Source: Pseudomonadota bacterium (GTDB lineage Bacteria; Pseudomonadota; Gammaproteobacteria; Xanthomonadales; Xanthomonadaceae). Taken from it: a stretch of 9,386 nucleotides of DNA. Position numbers and translations under genes: made by a program. The stretch lies in contig JAHWKC010000072.1 in the NCBI GenBank assembly GCA_019348095.1, forward strand, positions 1-9,386. Direction: 5' to 3'. Positions 5,522 to 9,386 of the stretch are shown here, piece after piece. A model generated the notes under the pieces. The model saw only the letters and a program-made list of their open reading frames with translations, was not told the origin of the DNA and did not search any database. The stretch's first letter is position 1. Each line of letters starts with the position of its first letter.

Positions 5522-6925
5522 TCAACCCGATGCGCCGCTCCCATCGCGATCCTCATCGGCTATGCGGTGCTTGGCGCCGCGTGCGCTGCGCAGGCGATCG
5601 AGCCTTTCCTTCAGCTTGAGTTCCATGCCGCGCTCCACCGGCCGGTAGTACACGCGCTCGCCCATCGCGTCCGGAAAGCCGGTCTGCTCCAGCGCGACGC
5701 CGTCCTCGCGGTCGTGGTCGTACTGATAGCCCTTGGCGTAGCCCAGCTCCTTCATCAGCTTGGTCGGCGCGTTGCGCAGGTGCAGCGGCACGTCCTGGGT
5801 GCCGAGCTCGCGCACGTCGCGCCGCGCCGCGTTGAAGGCGGCGTAGGCGGCGTTCGACTTGGCCGTGCTCGCCAGGTAGATCACCAGCTGCGCCAGCGCG
5901 AGCTCGCCTTCGGGACTGCCGAGCCGGTCGAACGTCTCCCAGGCGGTGATCGCCATCTGCAGTGCGCGCGGATCGGCCAGGCCGATGTCCTCCACCGCCA
6001 TCCGCGCCAGCCGGCGCGCGAGGTAATTGGGGTCGGCGCCGCCATCGAGCATCCGGGTCAGCCAGTACAGCGCGGCATCGGGATTGCTGCTGCGCACGCA
6101 CTTGTGCAGGGCCGAGATCTGGTCGTAGAACTGCTCGCCACCCTTGTCGAAGCGTCGGGTGCGGTCGGCCAGCACCTGGACCAGCGTGGCGTCGGTGATC
6201 TCGCCGCCCTCCTCGCCGGCCAGCTCGGCCGCGATCTCCAGCAGGGTCAGGCCGCGGCGCACGTCGCCGTCAGCAGCGCCGGCGATCTGGCCCAAGGCCT
6301 CGGCCGAGACGCGCAGTGCCGGCCTGCCCTCGCCTCCGCCGAGTCCGCGCTCCGGGTCGTCCAGGGCATGCCGCAGTGCGAGGGTGATGTCATCGGCCGA
6401 CACCGCCTCCATCACGTGCACGCGACAACGCGACAGCAGTGCGGAGTTGAGCTCGAACGACGGGTTCTCGGTGGTCGCGCCGACGAACAGGATCGTGCCG
6501 CGTTCGATGTGCGGCAGAAAGGCATCCTGCTGGGTCTTGTTGAAGCGGTGCACCTCATCGACGAACAGCACCGTGCGCCGCCCCTCGGCGAACCGGTGCG
6601 CGGCTTCGGCCAATACCTGTCGCACCTCCGGCAGGCCCGACAGCACCGCCGAGATCGCGCGGAACTCGGCATCGGTGTAGTGCGCCAGCAGCAGGGCCAG
6701 CGTGGTCTTGCCGCAGCCGGGCGGCCCCCACAGGATCATCGAGTGCACGTGGCCGGATTCGACCGCGCGACGCAGCGCCGAGCCGGGGGCCAGCAGGCGC
6801 CTCTGTCCGACCATCTCGTCCAGCGTGCGCGGGCGCATGCGCTCGGCCAGCGGGCGCATGGCCGAGCGATCCACGCTCAGCAGGTCGTTCTCATCGGGTA
6901 AGGACTGGGGGCTGCGCCGGGCCAA
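5522..6925 (-). CDS. rarA: RarA/MgsA, replication-associated recombination AAA+ ATPase
   Basis: The product has 467 residues, slightly longer than Escherichia coli RarA (about 447). RMRPRTLDEMVGQRRLL (29-45) is the usual N-terminal box of this clamp-loader-related family. Walker A is WGPPGCGKTT (65-74) and Walker B LFVDEVHRFNKTQQDAF (120-136), followed by FVGATTENPSF and sensor/arginine-finger region ALLSRCRVH. The C-terminal half has YWLTRMLDGGADPNYLARRL and YLASTAKSNAAY, typical of the RarA tetramerisation domain. RarA acts at stalled replication forks and interacts with SSB. The frame has a TGA shortly upstream and no ATG before residue 22, so TTG at 6925-6923 is the likely start, keeping the family-typical N-terminus; its Shine-Dalgarno is weak. 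It lies 104 bp behind the unknown exported-protein gene. The last residues (about 455-467) are an acidic, Gly/Ser-rich tail. Confidence 0.95.
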   Translation of the reverse strand: MARRSPQSLPDENDLLSVDRSAMRPLAERMRPRTLDEMVGQRRLLAPGSALRRAVESGHVHSMILWGPPGCGKTTLALLLAHYTDAEFRAISAVLSGLPEVRQVLAEAAHRFAEGRRTVLFVDEVHRFNKTQQDAFLPHIERGTILFVGATTENPSFELNSALLSRCRVHVMEAVSADDITLALRHALDDPERGLGGGEGRPALRVSAEALGQIAGAADGDVRRGLTLLEIAAELAGEEGGEITDATLVQVLADRTRRFDKGGEQFYDQISALHKCVRSSNPDAALYWLTRMLDGGADPNYLARRLARMAVEDIGLADPRALQMAITAWETFDRLGSPEGELALAQLVIYLASTAKSNAAYAAFNAARRDVRELGTQDVPLHLRNAPTKLMKELGYAKGYQYDHDREDGVALEQTGFPDAMGERVYYRPVERGMELKLKERLDRLRSARGAKHRIADEDRDGSGASG

Positions 6926-7029
6926 CGGGAGCGACTCGCATCGGGAGGATCGTCAACGATAGCAAGCGGGCGGCCATGGGCGCGGAACACACCGCTCCGA
7001 CCGGCCCGACGGTGGCAAAACGCCGCGGT

Positions 7030-7770
7030 TCAGCGGCTGCGCTGGGCCGCCATTGCGACCGGGCGGACATTCGCCCACGCCGGCGGCGTGCCAAGTTCGA
7101 GATGCACCCGCATCCAACGTCCGGTGTGCCGGTCCAGCAGTCCCTGCACCTGGGCGGAGGTATTGCCTTCGGCATGGAAGTCGGCGATGCCGAGCGCTTC
7201 CACGCGCAGGTAACGGCCGGCCTCCTGCTGCATCCGCACGTCCTCCAGAGACAGGCTCACCGGCTGCTGGCCGAACTCGCCGCGCATCGCCTCCCCCGCC
7301 CGCATGCGCAACTCACGCGCGATATCAGAATCCGCGGCCAGAGGAGTGGTCGCCTGCCCATCGCCGATCCGCAGACGTGGGTGACTGATGCTGCTCCGGC
7401 GGGTGTCGTACAAGGCTTCGAAACCGAACGGAATCCATTCCTCGCCATCGGCGATCTGCAGCTCCCCATGGCCCTGCAGCTCCAGGTCGCGAAGGCTCGC
7501 GGACCGGACATCGACCTTGGCCAGTCTCACCAGTACGGGCTGGCCGAATTCGCGGGTTACCGCCTGGATCATCGCCGCCGCGATCATTCCGTCGAACGGC
7601 ACCTCACCACTCACGTGGGCAGCGGCCGCGCCGCTGGCGAGCGCCCGCGCCTCGACGGTGCGCACGCGATCCGGCGAGGCGATGTCAGAGGCGTCGGTGC
7701 GGGTCGCAAGTACCGCGGCGGCGAGACCGCAAGCGGAGAAGAGCGCAAAAGCGAGCGGGTGGCGGGGCAT
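7030..7770 (-). CDS. Exported protein of unknown function between lolA and rarA
   Basis: I do not recognise a family. The product has 246 residues. Residues 1-22 (PLAFALFSACGLAAAVLA) look like a signal peptide with probable cleavage near VLA-TR; the Cys at 14 lacks a proper lipobox, since Phe stands at -3. The mature part alternates short strands (PVLVRLAKVDVRSASLRDLE, ISHPRLRIGDGQ, QPVSLSLEDVRM, YLRVEALGIADF), suggesting a beta-rich periplasmic domain with one helical stretch (DGMIAAAMIQAVTREFG). The C-terminus reads RWMRVHLELGTPPAWANVRP. ATG at 7768-7770 has GGAG nine bases upstream and precedes the signal peptide directly; the frame stays open to 7887, but those 39 extra residues are not signal-like. 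It sits 155 bp behind lolA and 104 bp ahead of rarA, all on the same strand. No mutation or truncation is evident. Confidence 0.75.
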   Translation of the reverse strand: MPRHPLAFALFSACGLAAAVLATRTDASDIASPDRVRTVEARALASGAAAAHVSGEVPFDGMIAAAMIQAVTREFGQPVLVRLAKVDVRSASLRDLELQGHGELQIADGEEWIPFGFEALYDTRRSSISHPRLRIGDGQATTPLAADSDIARELRMRAGEAMRGEFGQQPVSLSLEDVRMQQEAGRYLRVEALGIADFHAEGNTSAQVQGLLDRHTGRWMRVHLELGTPPAWANVRPVAMAAQRSR

Positions 7771-7877
7771 CAGTGTTGACTCCGTAAGGTCGCCGTGACG
7801 ATTGGAGAACACTGTGGAAGGTGCGACGTGGAAGGGCTGTGAGCTCGTGCGCTGCTTGATGAATGATTCAGTAGACA

Positions 7878-7900
7878 CGCCACTCACAATCGGTGTGGCG
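7878..7900. terminator. Weak inverted repeat downstream of lolA
   Basis: CGCCAC (7878-7883) can pair with GTGGCG (7895-7900) over an 11-base loop, 26-48 bases past the lolA stop. There is no T-tract next to it, so it is at best a weak terminator or a processing site. The rest of 7771-7925 holds nothing recognisable apart from the ribosome binding site of the following gene. Confidence 0.2.
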
Positions 7901-7925
7901 CCACTGCAAAACGTCCGGTTACCCG

Positions 7926-8546
7926 TCAGCCGCCGATCACGTCGATTCCGGCGGCAGGGGTGTAGCTGAAGGTGGACCCATCGAACCGCGGGTTGCGCTG
8001 CCAGTCGCTGAAGCTGATCTGGGTACGCTGGCCGATCGCGTCCACCAGCTGCATCTCGACCAGGGCGCCCTCGGCGAAGCCCAGCCGTGCAGTGCGGAAG
8101 CTCGCCTCGCTGCCGGCCTTGGGCGCGAGCAAGAGCCAGGCGATGCCATCGGCCGAGGCGAGCTCCTCGACCTGGAACTGCGCGTCCAGGCGACTGGGGT
8201 CGATCAGCGCCGACAACGGGCTGGTCTGCTCCTCGGCACCCTGCGGACGACGGGTCGCCTGCTCCAGGTCCGGATCATGGACCCATACGGTTTCGCCATC
8301 GGCCACGATCAGTTGCGGATACGGCGTGACGTACTCCCAGCGGAACCGGTCGGGCACCGACAGCGCCACCTGGCCGCTGGAGGCCTCCTTCAGCTTGCCG
8401 TTGCGGTCGTACACGCGCTGGGTGAACTGGCCTTCCAGACCTTTCAGCCCTTGGGTGAAGGCGTCGAGGTCTTCGCGCGCGCCGGCGAAGGCGCTGGTGG
8501 CGAAAAGCGCGGCGGCTAGCGCGGCGTAGCGGGCGATACGGATCAT
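7926..8546 (-). CDS. lolA: LolA, periplasmic carrier of outer-membrane lipoproteins
   Basis: The product has 206 residues, normal for LolA. Residues 1-21 are a signal peptide (YAALAAALFATSAFA, then cleavage before GA). The mature protein shows the LolA pattern: LKGLEGQFTQRVYD, ASSGQVALSVPDRFRWEY with the conserved Arg-Trp-Glu, then PYPQLIVADGETVWVHDPDL and Q-x-T...PLSALI. LolA accepts lipoproteins from the LolCDE complex in the inner membrane and passes them to LolB in the outer membrane. ATG at 8544-8546 has GGAG eight bases upstream; the frame extends to 8612, but those 22 residues precede the signal peptide and are not expected. It follows ftsK, as in many gammaproteobacteria. The 213-bp gap to ftsK holds a REP-like element. 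Confidence 0.95.
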   Translation of the reverse strand: MIRIARYAALAAALFATSAFAGAREDLDAFTQGLKGLEGQFTQRVYDRNGKLKEASSGQVALSVPDRFRWEYVTPYPQLIVADGETVWVHDPDLEQATRRPQGAEEQTSPLSALIDPSRLDAQFQVEELASADGIAWLLLAPKAGSEASFRTARLGFAEGALVEMQLVDAIGQRTQISFSDWQRNPRFDGSTFSYTPAAGIDVIGG

Positions 8547-8669
8547 CGGAAAATCTCCAGTGGCGTCTGCAGGCAGTGTGCCGCGGTGAAAATGAATGGA
8601 GGCGTTCGGCACGGCGTTGCGGACAAGCTGTGCTGCGGTTGGTTCAGGTCTTCGGGCATGGCGGAGCCC

Positions 8670-8745
8670 GTAGGAGCGGCTTCAGCCGCGATCCGGGAAT
8701 GACGTACTTGCGCCAAATTACGATCGCGGCTGAAGCCGCTCCTAC
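8670..8745. repeat. REP-like inverted pair with GTAG heads
   Basis: Two perfect 23-base arms (8670-8692 and 8723-8745) face each other across 30 bases. Each arm begins (reading inward) with GTAGGAGCGGCTTCAGCCGC and contains its own small hairpin, GCGGC-TTCA-GCCGC. A GTAG head next to an imperfect hairpin is the mark of REP sequences mobilised by RAYT (TnpA-REP) transposases, and this motif resembles repeats that are abundant in Xanthomonadaceae. The pair forms a BIME-like unit. It lies between ftsK and lolA, so on RNA it would form a strong stem that could end or stabilise the ftsK transcript. No RAYT gene is in the window. Confidence 0.85.
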
Positions 8746-8759
8746 CAGGGCGGGTGCCG

Positions 8760-9386
8760 CTATTTCGGTGGCGGCGGCGCGAGCACGCTGCGGTCGCCGT
8801 TGTGCTCCTGCGGACTGACCACACCGGCCGCTTCCATCGCCTCGACCAGCCTGGCGGCGCGGTTGTAGCCGATCTTGAGCCGCCGCTGCACGCCGGAGAT
8901 CGAGGCCCGGCGCGTTTCGGTCACGATGCGTACGGCCTCGTCGTACAGCGGATCGGACTCGTCCCCTGCCCCGCTGCTTTCCGGCAGGCCGGTGGCGCCG
9001 ACCACCACGCCATCGCCCATCGTCTGCACGTCCTCGAGCACGCCGTCGATGTAGTCCGGGCCACCGCCGACCTGCTTGAGGTGCTCGACCACGCGGTGCA
9101 CCTCCTCGTCGGACACGAATGCGCCGTGCACGCGCTCGGGCATCGCGGTGCCCGGCGGCAGGTACAGCATGTCGCCGTGGCCGAGCAGCGTCTCGGCGCC
9201 GGACTGGTCCAGGATCGTGCGCGAGTCGATCTTGCTCGATACTTGGAATGCGATGCGGGTCGGGATGTTGGCCTTGATCAGGCCGGTGATCACGTCGACC
9301 GAGGGCCGCTGGGTCGCGAGGATCAGGTGGATGCCGGCCGCGCGCGCCTTCTGCGCGAGGCGCGCGATGAGCTCCTCGACCTTCTT
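8760..9386 (-). CDS. ftsK: FtsK DNA translocase, C-terminal part (5' end beyond the window)
   Basis: The frame is open to the window edge, giving 208 residues up to the TAG... end at 8760; no start codon belongs here. The visible part begins in the RecA-like motor ([20 protein letters not shown], then [14 protein letters not shown] and [20 protein letters not shown]), continues with [20 protein letters not shown] and ends in the gamma winged-helix domain (about residues 146-203: [40 protein letters not shown]), which reads KOPS sequences and activates XerCD at dif. The protein pumps DNA at the septum during division. The tail LAPPPPK is short and intact. An ATG-like GTG at 9291-9293 is only an internal Val codon. 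Confidence 0.97.
   Translation of the reverse strand, partial: KKVEELIARLAQKARAAGIHLILATQRPSVDVITGLIKANIPTRIAFQVSSKIDSRTILDQSGAETLLGHGDMLYLPPGTAMPERVHGAFVSDEEVHRVVEHLKQVGGGPDYIDGVLEDVQTMGDGVVVGATGLPESSGAGDESDPLYDEAVRIVTETRRASISGVQRRLKIGYNRAARLVEAMEAAGVVSPQEHNGDRSVLAPPPPK

Noticed and set aside
5271..5525. Small minus-strand open frame of 84 codons in the intergenic region
   Set aside because: It overlaps the rarA stop, has no good ribosome binding site and no recognisable features.
5444..6901. Long plus-strand open frame of 485 codons opposite rarA
   Set aside because: It is the antisense shadow of rarA in GC-rich DNA; the protein is Arg/Gln/His-rich with no domain, and rarA is complete and unmistakable.
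8670..8745. CRISPR repeat pair
   Set aside because: The two units are inverted, not direct, and there are only two; they fit a REP/BIME element.

Overview
The window is high-GC DNA that reads like a chromosome of the Xanthomonadaceae (Lysobacter, Luteimonas or Pseudoxanthomonas type). The grounds are the style of the FtsK, LolA and RarA proteins, the ftsK-lolA-rarA gene order typical of gammaproteobacteria, and a REP-like repeat that starts with GTAG and resembles repeats common in that family. No genus can be fixed by eye. All genes lie on the minus strand except one sigma factor.

Right side (about 5522-9386), conserved chromosome: the 3' end of ftsK (cut by the window edge), a REP-like inverted repeat in the gap, lolA (periplasmic lipoprotein carrier), an unrecognised exported protein of 246 residues, and rarA (replication-associated AAA+ ATPase). 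Centre (about 2568-5521), accessory: a 309-bp gap without a gene, then a two-gene unit of an exported DUF1259 protein and a full-length two-domain ChrA chromate transporter. Directly behind chrA sits a toxin-antitoxin pair, a Phd/YefM-type antitoxin overlapping a zeta-like kinase (1942-2924). It has its own promoter and a palindromic operator candidate overlapping the end of chrA.

Left side (1-1825): an ECF sigma factor on the plus strand faces away from a minus-strand pair. The first gene of the pair is the most striking object here. It is a 160-codon open reading frame joining the N-terminal start of a TVP38/TMEM64 (VTT) membrane domain directly to the C-terminal dimerisation end of a mercuric-reductase-like flavoprotein. 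Both ends match a known fused protein of roughly 700 residues, so about 550 codons appear to be lost in frame. The second gene is an exported DUF547 protein that runs off the window.

Themes: cell-envelope and chromosome housekeeping on the right; metal or oxyanion stress, a toxin-antitoxin module and a possibly decayed ECF-controlled redox/membrane locus on the left. No rRNA, tRNA, CRISPR array, transposase or phage gene was seen.
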